Part shown: piece after piece, positions 25,692 to 33,075 of the stretch
Position numbering within the stretch: position 1 is the stretch's first letter
Layout: each line of letters opens with the position of its first letter
Source of the DNA: Lentzea aerocolonigenes
GTDB lineage: Bacteria; Actinomycetota; Actinomycetes; Mycobacteriales; Pseudonocardiaceae
DNA: 33,075 bases
Reading direction: 5' to 3'
NCBI RefSeq assembly: GCF_000955955.1
Contig: NZ_JYJG01000279.1
Coordinates: forward strand, 1-33,075
The notes under the pieces: generated by a model
What the model was told of the DNA's origin: nothing
Database searches by the model: none
What the model saw: the letters and a program-made list of their open reading frames with translations, nothing else
Translations under genes and position numbers: made by a program

Positions 25692-28577
25692 TCAGGCCGC
25701 GGTCGTGAGCAGGTCCCGCACGTGGGTGATCTGGCCGCCAAGGGTGCGGGCGGCGAGCATGCCGCGCAGCGACACCCGGACACCGAGCTCCTGGTGCACC
25801 CTGCGGGCGAGCTGGGTGATCAGCATCGAGTCGCCGCCCAGCTCGAAGAAGTCGTCGTCCGCGCCGGGCGCGTGGTGACCGAGCAGCTCCGCCCACAGCG
25901 ACGACAGCAGGCCGGACGGGTCGGTGGTGGCCGGTTCGGCCTCGGCCTGCCGCACCGCCTCGACGGCGGGCTGTGCCGCGGCGGCTTCCGGTGCGAGCCA
26001 GCGCCTGCCGTGGAACTGGTAGCCGGGCAGGTGGATCAGCCTGCCGGGCACGCACAGCGCGGAGGTGTCCACCGGCAGGCCGCACGTCCACAGTTCGCCG
26101 AGAGCGGCGAGCACGGCGTCCGCCGGGGCGGCCCGGCCGGGGGAGAGCGGCACCGCGGTCAGGTCCGCCGCGGCGGCAGCGGCGGTCAGCGTGCTGCCGG
26201 GGCCGACCTCCACGAGGGTCGCGGAGGGGAACCGCGCGGTCACCGCTGCCAGCGCGGCACCGAACCGCACGGGTTGCCGCGCCTGCCGGACGAACTCGCC
26301 GGGATCCACCGCCGCGCCCGGCTCGGCGAGCGCGCCGGTGGTGCCGAGGGCGAACGGGAGAGCGGGCGGACGCAGCACCGCCGCGGCCAGTTCCGCTTCG
26401 AGAGCGGGCAGCGCGGGGGCGATCAGCTCGCTGTGGAACGCGTGGCTGGTGCGGAGGACCTTCGCCCGCACGCGGCCGTCGAGCCACGTCGTGAAGGCGT
26501 CGACCTCGGCGAGCGACCCGGCGAGCACACACGCGTGCGGGGCGTTCACGGCAGCCACCTCCAGCCGGTGACCCCAGCTGGCGATGAGTTCGAGCGCGGT
26601 GGCCTCCGCACAGTCCAGTGCGACCATCGCGCCGGGCGGGCAGGCCTGCATCGCGCGGCCGCGTGCCGTCACGAGGCGGGCGGCCGCGGGGAGGTCGAGC
26701 ACTCCGGAGACGGTCGCCGCGGTGATCTCGCCCAGGCTGTGCCCCGCCAGCGCGACCGGGGTGACACCCAGTTCGGCCAGTGCGGTGGTGACGGCGAACT
26801 CCAGCGCGAACAGCGCGGGCTGGGCGAGTTCGGTCGAGGCCAGGGTGGCCGCGGGGAAGGTCTCCTCGGTCAGCGCGCGTGCGATCCTCGCCGCGATCGG
26901 CGGGGCGAAAGCGGCGAGCGTGTCCTCGAGCGCGTCGGTGAAGCCGGGGAGCGCGGCGGCGAACGGCAGTGCCATCCCCGGATGCTGGGAACCCTGCCCG
27001 GGGAAGAGGAAGACCGCGCTCGCCGGGCCTGCCGCGTGGCCGCGTGCCACGTCTCCGGAAGCCAGCCGGGTCGCGAGCTCCGTCGGTGTGCGGGCGTGGA
27101 CGGCCAGCCGGTGCGGCAGCACAGCGCGGCCTTCGGCGAGCGTGAACGCCACGTCGGCGAGGTCCGGAGCCTCCGCGACGACATGGTCGCCCAGCCGGGC
27201 GGAGGCGCGGTCCAGCGCGGCCGCGTCGCCCGCCGACAACAGCAGAACGCTGCCGTGTGCGCGCGGCACTGACCTCAGGACGTGCGGCCGAGGTGGCTGT
27301 TCGACGAGGACGTGCGCGTTCGTGCCGCCGATGCCGAACGAGCTGATCGCCGCACGCCGCGGTTCCGGTCCCGTCCACGGTTCCTCGCCCGCCGGCACGA
27401 ACAGCGGCGAGCCGTCGGTCTCCAGCAGGGGGTTGAGGCTGGTGAAGCCGGCGACCGGCGGTACCACGCCCTCGCGGACCACCAGCAGCGCCTTGATCAA
27501 CGCGCCGAGCCCGGCTGCGGCGTCGAGGTGGCCGGTGTTCGCCTTCAACGCGCCGATCGCGATCTGACCAGGTGCGGCGCCGAGTGCGCGGTAGGCGTCC
27601 GATGCGGCCGACCACTCGATCGGATCGCCGACCTTGGTGCCCGTTCCGTGCGTCTCCAGGTAGCCGATGGAGGAGGCGTCGACGTCCGCGGCCGCAACGG
27701 CAGCGCGGATCACCGCCTCCTGACCGCTGATCGACGGCGCGTAGTAGCCGGCCTTGGCGGCGCCGTCGTTGTTGATCGCGGTGGCGAGCACGACACCGTG
27801 CGGTTCCACGCCGCCGGCCAGCGCGTCGGCAAGCCTGCGCAGCACCACGCACGCGACGCCGGACCCGGCGAGGACCCCGTCCGCGCCGGCGTCGAACGGG
27901 CGGCAGGCACCGGACGCGGACTGGATGCCGCCGGGGATGTGCAGGTGGCCGGCCTGCGGGAAGTCGATGCCCGCGGCCACGACCAGCGCCTGGTCGCAGT
28001 CGCCGTTGAGCAGCGCCTGCACCGCGAGGTGCAGCCCGACCAGCGACGACGAGCACGCCGTGCGCACCCCGATCGCCGGTCCGGTGAGGTCGAGCTTGTA
28101 GGAGATGAGGCTCGCGATGAAGTCGGGCTCGGTGCCGTGGATCGCGTGGTCGAGGGTCTGCGGGTCGAGCGGCCCTGACGCGAGCATCGCGCGCAGGTAG
28201 CCGCTGCCGCTGTCGGAGGCGTAGACGCCGGTGACCGGCCCGTCGCGCAACGGCCCCTGCCCCGCGTCCTCCAGCGCCGTCCACGCCACTTCGAGCATCA
28301 GCCGGTGCTGGGGGTCCATCAGCTCCGCGTCCCGCCCGCTGAACCGGAACAGCTCGTGGTCGAACCTGTCCGCGTCGGCGAGCCACCCGCGGGCGGGCAC
28401 GTAGTCGGGGTCGTCCAGCAGATCCGCCGGGACACCGGCGAGGTCCTCCCGGCCGAGCCTCGTGGTCAGCACCTGCCCGGCGGTCACCGCCGACCACAGC
28501 TCGGCAACGGTCGCCGCGCCGGGAAACCGGCCGGACATCCCGGTCACAGCGATGTCGAACGCGCGGTCACGTGTCAT
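25692..28577 (-). CDS. type I PKS single module KS-AT-ACP
   Basis: A 961-residue modular polyketide synthase. The KS (about 8-430) has all catalytic residues: Cys175 in TACSSSL, His310 in ETHGTGT and His350 in NTGH. The AT (about 520-810) has Ser614 in GHSLGE and HAFH (712-715), the malonyl-CoA-type specificity motif. The ACP (about 888-955) has Ser917 in ELGGDSM. There are no KR, DH, ER or TE domains, so one malonyl unit should be added and left as a beta-ketone. Given the gene order it probably extends a peptidyl thioester. ATG at 28577 has AGGAGG (28590-28585) seven bases before it, a near-ideal site. It leads the long minus operon from the second divergent promoter. Confidence 0.94.
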   Translation of the reverse strand: MTRDRAFDIAVTGMSGRFPGAATVAELWSAVTAGQVLTTRLGREDLAGVPADLLDDPDYVPARGWLADADRFDHELFRFSGRDAELMDPQHRLMLEVAWTALEDAGQGPLRDGPVTGVYASDSGSGYLRAMLASGPLDPQTLDHAIHGTEPDFIASLISYKLDLTGPAIGVRTACSSSLVGLHLAVQALLNGDCDQALVVAAGIDFPQAGHLHIPGGIQSASGACRPFDAGADGVLAGSGVACVVLRRLADALAGGVEPHGVVLATAINNDGAAKAGYYAPSISGQEAVIRAAVAAADVDASSIGYLETHGTGTKVGDPIEWSAASDAYRALGAAPGQIAIGALKANTGHLDAAAGLGALIKALLVVREGVVPPVAGFTSLNPLLETDGSPLFVPAGEEPWTGPEPRRAAISSFGIGGTNAHVLVEQPPRPHVLRSVPRAHGSVLLLSAGDAAALDRASARLGDHVVAEAPDLADVAFTLAEGRAVLPHRLAVHARTPTELATRLASGDVARGHAAGPASAVFLFPGQGSQHPGMALPFAAALPGFTDALEDTLAAFAPPIAARIARALTEETFPAATLASTELAQPALFALEFAVTTALAELGVTPVALAGHSLGEITAATVSGVLDLPAAARLVTARGRAMQACPPGAMVALDCAEATALELIASWGHRLEVAAVNAPHACVLAGSLAEVDAFTTWLDGRVRAKVLRTSHAFHSELIAPALPALEAELAAAVLRPPALPFALGTTGALAEPGAAVDPGEFVRQARQPVRFGAALAAVTARFPSATLVEVGPGSTLTAAAAAADLTAVPLSPGRAAPADAVLAALGELWTCGLPVDTSALCVPGRLIHLPGYQFHGRRWLAPEAAAAQPAVEAVRQAEAEPATTDPSGLLSSLWAELLGHHAPGADDDFFELGGDSMLITQLARRVHQELGVRVSLRGMLAARTLGGQITHVRDLLTTAA

Positions 28578-28600
28578 CTCTCGACCTCCTGGCCACTAGG

Positions 28601-28637
28601 TTGCCAGATTAGGCAATGAACTGGCAACATATGGCAA
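28601..28637. promoter_or_regulatory. four-element operator array B in the second divergent promoter
   Basis: Reading the minus strand, TTGCCA occurs at 28637-28632 and 28627-28622, TTGCCT at 28616-28611, then TGGCAA at 28606-28601, giving spacings of 10, 11 and 10 bases. The array ends TGGCAACCT, as does array A at 15016-15053. It lies 23 bases from the PKS start (28577) and 22 from the NRPS start (28660). A CATATG at 28628-28633, between the two outer elements, is a possible plus-strand -10. The shared design implies one regulator for all four operons. Confidence 0.75.
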
Positions 28638-28659
28638 AGCAGAGGAGAGGATCGAGCGC

Positions 28660-31602
28660 ATGCGCCACGAGGGCCTGCACCAGACGGTCGCCGCCATCGC
28701 ACGCTCGCGTCCGGGCGCGCCGGCGCTGACCGGACCACGTGGCACCACCACCTACGCCGAACTCGACCGTGCGGCCGACGCGCTCGCGGCCGGCCTGGTC
28801 ACCGCTGGGGTCGCGCCGGGCGACCTGGTGCCGGTCGTGCTGCCGAGGAGCCCGGAACTGGTGACCGCGCTGCTCGCGGTGCTGAAGACCGGCGCGGCGT
28901 ACGCGGCACTCGACCCGGGGTGGCCGCCGGCGCGGCGCCGCGAGGTGATCGGTCAGCTCGGGGCCCCGCTGGTGCTGGACGAGGCGCACGTCGCCGCACC
29001 TGCCGCGCCGGGCTACCGTCCGGCGCGGGTCCGCGGCACCGACGCGTGTTCGGTGTTCTTCACTTCGGGCACCACGGGCAGTCCGAAAGGCGTCGTCACC
29101 ACTCATCGCGCGACCGCCCGGTTGTTCGGGCGGGACAGCTTCGCCCGGTTCACGTCCGAGACGACGATGCCACTCGCGGCGCCGGTGCCGTGGGACGCCT
29201 TCTCCCTGGAACTGTGGTCGGTCCTGCTCAACGGCGGCACGTCCGTGATCGTCGACGAGCCGTACCTGTCCGCCGGCGCGCTGCGCGCGGGGATCTCCGC
29301 GCACGGGGTGAACACCGCGTGGCTCACCAGCAGTCTCTTCAACATGATCGTCGACGAGGACCTGGACGCGTTCGCCGGTCTCACCCAGCTGATGATCGGC
29401 GGCGAACGCCTCTCCACCGCGCACGTCGCGCGGTTCCTCGCACGGCACCCGGACGTCCTGCTGCTCAACGGTTACGGCCCGGTCGAGAGCGTCGTGTTCG
29501 CCACCACCCACCGCATCACACCGGTCGACTGCGCTCGTCCGGGTGGCATCCCGCTGGGCACCGCTGTGCCCGGCACCCGCGTCACCGTGCTGGCGTCGCC
29601 GGGAGAGGAGGGCGAGATCTGCGTGGCCGGGGACGGTCTCGCCATCGGTTACCTGGGCAGGCCCGAGTTGACGGAGGAGAAGTTCCCGACCTCGGCCGGC
29701 ACGGGGGAACGCGTCTACCGGACCGGCGACCTCGGCGTGCTCGACGCGGACGGGCTGCTGCACTTCCGCGGCAGGGCGGACCGGCAGGTGAAGATCAGGG
29801 GGCACCGGATCGAACCGGCGGAGGTCGAGGCCGGCGTCCTCGCCCTGCTGCCCGTGCGTTCGTGTCACGTGCTCGCGCGCCGCGACGACACCGGCGCCGC
29901 GACCGCGCTGGTGGCCTTCTGCGTGCCGGTCCGGGACGGCGACCGGCTGACCGGGGCGCGCGACGTGCTGACAGAGGTGCTCGCGTCGCACCTGTGCCCC
30001 GCGGCGGTGGTGAGCGTCGCCGAGTTCCCGGTCACCGGCACGGGGAAGCTGGACGAGAAGGCCTTGCTGGCACTGGTTCCTCCTGGTCCGTCCACAGCGG
30101 ACGGACCAGGACCGTCCACTCCGGACGAGCCGGTGCTCGCCGCTGTTCTGGCCGCGATGGCGGAGGTGCTCGGGACGAGGACCGTCGACCCCGCCGCGAC
30201 CTTCACCGAGCTGGGCGGCGACTCCCTGGCGGCGGGCCGGGTCTGCGCGCGCCTGGCCGCACGGCTGGGCAGGCCGGTTCCGGTGTCCCGCCTCTACCAG
30301 CACCCGACCGCTGCCGCCCTCGCCGAGTGGCTGCACTCGCCGCCACCGGCAGCCGAGGGGCCCGCGGAGGCCTCGGAGGTTCCTCTCACGCCGATGCAGC
30401 TGGTGTACCTGACCAAACACCTCACCACTCCGGACGACCTGACCTCGCACTGTCTGTTGACGTGGGTCGTGGAGGGCGGCCTCGACCGCGCCGCGCTGGC
30501 CGGCGCCGTGGCCGCTGTGCACGAGCGGCACGAGGCGTTGCGCGCTGCCTACGTCGCCGACCCGCGCCCGGTCGCGCGACTGGACGACCTCGGCCCTCCG
30601 GAGCTGGAGGACCTGCCACCGGAGGAGTCGACGGAGTCGGCGATCCGCACGCTGCGGGCGATGTTCAGCGACGAGCTGTGCCTCGCGGAAGGCGAGGTGT
30701 GGCGTACGGCCCTGGTGCCCGCCGGTGATGCCGTCGTGTTCGGTTGCCTGGTGCACCACATCGCGTTCGACGGCTGGTCGGAGGCGGTGCTGGCGGACGA
30801 CCTCGCCACCGCGTACCGGGGTCTGCCGCTGCCACCGGCGCCGGCCATGAGCGAGGTGCACCGCGCGGGCCTGACCCGGCTCGCCAGCGCGGATCCCGTG
30901 GCACATCACGAGAACCTCCGCGCCGATCTCACCGGCGTGCCCGCGCTGACGTGGCCCGACGGACTGTCCGGCGGCGAGCCGGACAGCATCGGCGAAACGG
31001 CGATCCCGTTGTCGCGCACCGTGGTCGCCGCCGTGGACGAGCAGGCTGCCAAGGCCGGTGTCACCCGGTTCACCGTGCTGCTGGGGGAATGGGCGGCCAC
31101 CCTCGCGGAGGTCACCGGGCAGGACGACTTCGCGGTGGGGGTGCCGGTGGCCCAGCGCGACGGTGCGGGACTGGCCGACGTCATCGGCTGCCACCTCACG
31201 ATGCTCAGCCTCCGGATGCGCGACGGCGTGTGGCACGACCCGCGCGAGGTCGGCGAAGTGATCACCAGGGCGCTGCGGGCTCAGGACGTGCCGTTCACCG
31301 AGGTCGTGCGCATCACGGGAGCGGGCCGCACCGCACGGCCGCCGGTGTTCCAGACGTTGTTCGCCTTGCAGGACAACAGAGTCCCGGAACTACGGCTGGA
31401 CGGCGCACGCACCACGTTCGTCCGCCAGCCCTACCTCGGCCTGCCGCTCGAGCTGCACGCCGAGCTGTGGCCGGCCGCGGACGGTTCCCTGCTGCTGACC
31501 GTTCACCACCAACGCCGTGCGGTCGCCGACACCACGGCGCACGACCTCGCCAAGCGCTACGCGGAGCGGCTGCGCACCATCCCGTCAGGAGTCCGGTCAT
31601 GA
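28660..31602 (+). CDS. NRPS A-PCP-C with valine-like adenylation code
   Basis: A 980-residue NRPS protein. The A domain (about 10-475) contains FFTSGTTGSPKG (133-144), YRTGD (353-357), RADRQVKIRGHRIE and Lys463 in GTGKLDE. The carrier Ser522 is in ELGGDSLA. The condensation domain (about 575-970) has an intact HHIAFDG (699-705). My manual alignment gives specificity residues Asp179, Ala180, Leu183, Trp221, Met245, Gly247, Gly271, Val279, Phe280 and Lys463. This reads DALWMGGVFK, one residue from the valine code DALWMGGTFK as I recall it, so valine or a close branched residue is predicted. A C-terminal C domain without a following A domain means that the acceptor comes from another protein, probably the minus-strand A-PCP. 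The ribosome site AGAGGAGAGG precedes the ATG. Confidence 0.92.
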   Translation: MRHEGLHQTVAAIARSRPGAPALTGPRGTTTYAELDRAADALAAGLVTAGVAPGDLVPVVLPRSPELVTALLAVLKTGAAYAALDPGWPPARRREVIGQLGAPLVLDEAHVAAPAAPGYRPARVRGTDACSVFFTSGTTGSPKGVVTTHRATARLFGRDSFARFTSETTMPLAAPVPWDAFSLELWSVLLNGGTSVIVDEPYLSAGALRAGISAHGVNTAWLTSSLFNMIVDEDLDAFAGLTQLMIGGERLSTAHVARFLARHPDVLLLNGYGPVESVVFATTHRITPVDCARPGGIPLGTAVPGTRVTVLASPGEEGEICVAGDGLAIGYLGRPELTEEKFPTSAGTGERVYRTGDLGVLDADGLLHFRGRADRQVKIRGHRIEPAEVEAGVLALLPVRSCHVLARRDDTGAATALVAFCVPVRDGDRLTGARDVLTEVLASHLCPAAVVSVAEFPVTGTGKLDEKALLALVPPGPSTADGPGPSTPDEPVLAAVLAAMAEVLGTRTVDPAATFTELGGDSLAAGRVCARLAARLGRPVPVSRLYQHPTAAALAEWLHSPPPAAEGPAEASEVPLTPMQLVYLTKHLTTPDDLTSHCLLTWVVEGGLDRAALAGAVAAVHERHEALRAAYVADPRPVARLDDLGPPELEDLPPEESTESAIRTLRAMFSDELCLAEGEVWRTALVPAGDAVVFGCLVHHIAFDGWSEAVLADDLATAYRGLPLPPAPAMSEVHRAGLTRLASADPVAHHENLRADLTGVPALTWPDGLSGGEPDSIGETAIPLSRTVVAAVDEQAAKAGVTRFTVLLGEWAATLAEVTGQDDFAVGVPVAQRDGAGLADVIGCHLTMLSLRMRDGVWHDPREVGEVITRALRAQDVPFTEVVRITGAGRTARPPVFQTLFALQDNRVPELRLDGARTTFVRQPYLGLPLELHAELWPAADGSLLLTVHHQRRAVADTTAHDLAKRYAERLRTIPSGVRS

Positions 31603-32780
31603 CCGCGCCCGTCACCACACCGGAGAGCATCGTCGACCCCGGTCTGCACGCGAGCGGGGACCCGCACGCGTTGTGGCGCTGGATGCGGCAGCATTCGCCG
31701 GTGCACCACCACGAGGCGGCCGACCTGCCCGCGTTCTGGTCGCTGACCCGCTACGAGGACGTCCGCGCCGCCTACCGCGACCCGGCCGTGTTCAGCTCAC
31801 GGCACGGGGTCCTGTTGCGCCCCAGCGTGTTCGGCACCGATCCGGGCGGTGGCATGACACTCGCGCTCACCGACCCGCCCCGGCACAAACAGCTGCGGGC
31901 GATCGTCGCCGACTGGTTCACCGCACGCGCGGTGCGCGCACTGGCGGAGCCGATTCGTCGTTCCGTGCGGGCCCTGCTCGTCCGTGCGCTCGACCGGGGC
32001 GAGTGCGAGTTCGTGCACGACGTCGCCGGACGGCTCTCCATCTACGTCATCGGGCACATGATGGGGGTGCCGGAGGAAGACCACGAGACGGTGTTCCGCT
32101 GGACGAACGAGGCGTTCGAGGCGCACGTCTCGCTCGCCGCGCACCAGGAGCTGATGCGGTACTTCATCGACCTGATGTACCTGCGGATGGACGAGCCGGC
32201 GGACGACCTGGTGAGCGCGCTCGTCGGCGGCACCATCGACGACGAGCTGATCTCCGAGGAGGAGATCCTGCTCAACTGCGAGAACCTGGTCGGCGCCACG
32301 GAGAACGGCAGGCTCGCCCTCGCGGGAGGGGTGCAGGCGTTCCTGGAGAACCCGGAGCAGTGGGAGCGGCTGCGCGCCGACGACACGTTGCTGCCGACCG
32401 CTGTCGAGGAGGTGCTGCGGTGGACTTCCAGCGCGACGCACAGCATGCGAACCGCGACCAGGCCTGTCGAGATCGGTGGCAGGACGATCGCCGCCGGCGA
32501 CCGGGTGGTGCTGTGGGTGCCTTCCGCCAACCGCGACGAGACGGTGTTCGCCGAGCCGGACCGGTTCGACGTGAGCCGCACGCCGAACCGGCACCTGGCG
32601 TTCGGCGGCGGCGAGCACTTCTGCGTCGGCAGCACGCTCGCCCGCACCCAGCTGACCGCGGTGCTCTCCGAACTGCTCGCGCTGACCAGCGGGATGAGCC
32701 TCGCCGGACAGGTGCGGCGGCTGCACTCGGTCGCGGTCGGCGGCCCGGAAACGCTGCCGGTGCGCCTCATCGCCCGCTGA
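31599..32780 (+). CDS. cytochrome P450 with atypical I-helix
   Basis: A 393-residue soluble bacterial P450. The haem motif FGGGEHFCVG places the axial ligand at Cys342, and the ExxR pair is Glu271/Arg274 in EEVLRW. The I-helix oxygen-activation segment reads VGATENGR (231-238): the acidic residue is kept (Glu235), but the usual Thr is replaced by Asn236. That substitution is seen in some P450s with special chemistry and may change proton delivery. Electron partners are not encoded nearby. The ATG overlaps the NRPS stop (ATGA), so co-translation is likely; a peptidyl- or aminoacyl-carrier-bound substrate, or a late intermediate, is plausible. Confidence 0.92.
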   Translation: MTAPVTTPESIVDPGLHASGDPHALWRWMRQHSPVHHHEAADLPAFWSLTRYEDVRAAYRDPAVFSSRHGVLLRPSVFGTDPGGGMTLALTDPPRHKQLRAIVADWFTARAVRALAEPIRRSVRALLVRALDRGECEFVHDVAGRLSIYVIGHMMGVPEEDHETVFRWTNEAFEAHVSLAAHQELMRYFIDLMYLRMDEPADDLVSALVGGTIDDELISEEEILLNCENLVGATENGRLALAGGVQAFLENPEQWERLRADDTLLPTAVEEVLRWTSSATHSMRTATRPVEIGGRTIAAGDRVVLWVPSANRDETVFAEPDRFDVSRTPNRHLAFGGGEHFCVGSTLARTQLTAVLSELLALTSGMSLAGQVRRLHSVAVGGPETLPVRLIAR

Positions 32781-32794
32781 GCCCACCGGGTGCG

Positions 32795-33075
32795 TCACGT
32801 CCGGCGCACCACGTGCTTCAGGTACTCCTTGCGGTTGAGCGGGTTGTGGTCGGTCCTCGTCCGCTGCGGCACCGGTCCCGCGGTGATGGGCGCGTAGTGG
32901 TCGAACTCCGACTCCAGCACGCCCTCGCCGCGGGTGAGGCCTGGCAGCTGCTGACCGAGGGCGTGCACCTGTGCCGCCGGGATGTCGCCCTCCACCACGC
33001 AGACCGCGCCGCGCTGCGCCGGCACCTTCGGCAGTCCGCGCCGCCGCGACAGCAGCTGCAGCACCGCGCTGAACG
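32795..33075 (-). CDS. C-terminal end of TetM/OtrA-type ribosomal protection GTPase (partial)
   Basis: The minus-strand frame is open to the right window edge and ends at 32795. The visible ~93 residues match the C-terminal domain V of EF-G-like ribosomal protection proteins: GDIPAAQVHALGQQLPGLT, then a GEGVLESEFDHYAP segment, and a terminal NPLNRKEYLKHVVRR motif. The GTPase domain lies outside the window. OtrA-like genes occur both as tetracycline-resistance determinants and as common chromosomal genes in actinomycetes. Its end is 14 bases from the convergent P450 stop, with no hairpin between. Whether it belongs to the cluster cannot be decided from this fragment. Confidence 0.8.
   Translation of the reverse strand, partial: FSAVLQLLSRRRGLPKVPAQRGAVCVVEGDIPAAQVHALGQQLPGLTRGEGVLESEFDHYAPITAGPVPQRTRTDHNPLNRKEYLKHVVRRT

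Larger units (their letters stand above)
11135..32780. other. hybrid NRPS/PKS biosynthetic gene cluster, product unknown
   Basis: A contiguous block of assembly-line proteins (KS-AT-ACP, A-PCP, A-PCP-C, type II thioesterase), tailoring enzymes (dioxygenase, desaturase, P450, class V aminotransferase, fold-III PLP enzyme), amide ligases (two ATP-grasp, one GS-like), a hydrolase and two MFS exporters. Genes are packed with 1-4 base overlaps. The two internal divergent promoters share one operator array, supporting a single regulon. The left limit is set by the CGNR gene. The right limit is uncertain because the window ends inside a TetM/OtrA-like gene. Confidence 0.85.

Noticed and set aside
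23794..28497. Possible single giant PKS-NRPS fusion on the minus strand
   Set aside because: The open frame upstream of ATG 25659 is out of frame with the PKS and encodes only a shadow; the PKS has its own stop at 25692 and the A-PCP its own ribosome site.
1..33075. tRNA/rRNA genes, CRISPR arrays, insertion sequences, attachment sites
   Set aside because: I saw no tRNA cloverleaf, rRNA stretch, repeat-spacer array, transposase or integrase coding sequence in the window.

Overview
This is a high-GC actinobacterial window, probably from the order Pseudonocardiales (Lentzea, Saccharothrix or a relative). That placement is inferred from GC-rich codon third positions, frequent GTG starts, 4-base ATGA/GTGA gene overlaps, a GAF-ANTAR protein, a CGNR zinc-finger protein and a SigK/RskA module. 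No 16S or other definitive marker is present.

Left part (about 1-11,030) is ordinary and regulatory. It holds the 3' part of a secreted-type GH32 fructan hydrolase; a large GGDEF - ATPase - TPR signalling protein; a small heptad-repeat coiled-coil protein; a complete SigK-type unit (ECF sigma factor, RskA anti-sigma factor, membrane-anchored molybdopterin oxidoreductase, fasciclin lipoprotein) with a recognisable SigK-like promoter before the fasciclin gene; a strong palindromic terminator; a frameshifted GAF-ANTAR regulator gene; and a CGNR zinc-finger protein.

Right part (about 11,135-32,780) is a compact hybrid NRPS/PKS natural-product cluster whose product I do not recognise. It has four transcription units arranged around two divergent promoters. 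From the first (near 15,030) a minus operon encodes a fold-III PLP enzyme, a pre-ATP-grasp ligase and an MFS exporter, and a plus operon encodes a TauD-type dioxygenase, a membrane fatty-acid-desaturase-like enzyme and a class V aminotransferase. From the second (near 28,620) a long minus operon encodes KS-AT-ACP, A-PCP, type II thioesterase, alpha/beta hydrolase, glutamine-synthetase-like ligase, MFS exporter and an ATP-grasp ligase broken by a 20-bp tandem duplication. The plus operon there encodes A-PCP-C (valine-like code) and a cytochrome P450 with an unusual I helix. Both divergent promoters carry the same four-element array of TTGCCA/TGGCAA hexamers at 10-12 bp spacing, which ties the four operons into one regulon. 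No obvious pathway regulator lies inside the window.

Working model (inference): the plus-strand A-PCP-C activates a valine-like residue and condenses it with the amino acid carried by the separate A-PCP. KS-AT-ACP adds one unreduced malonate unit. The dioxygenase, desaturase, aminotransferase and PLP enzyme make or modify a non-standard amino acid, and the ATP-grasp and GS-like ligases form further amide bonds. A TetM/OtrA-like gene begins to be visible at the right edge.
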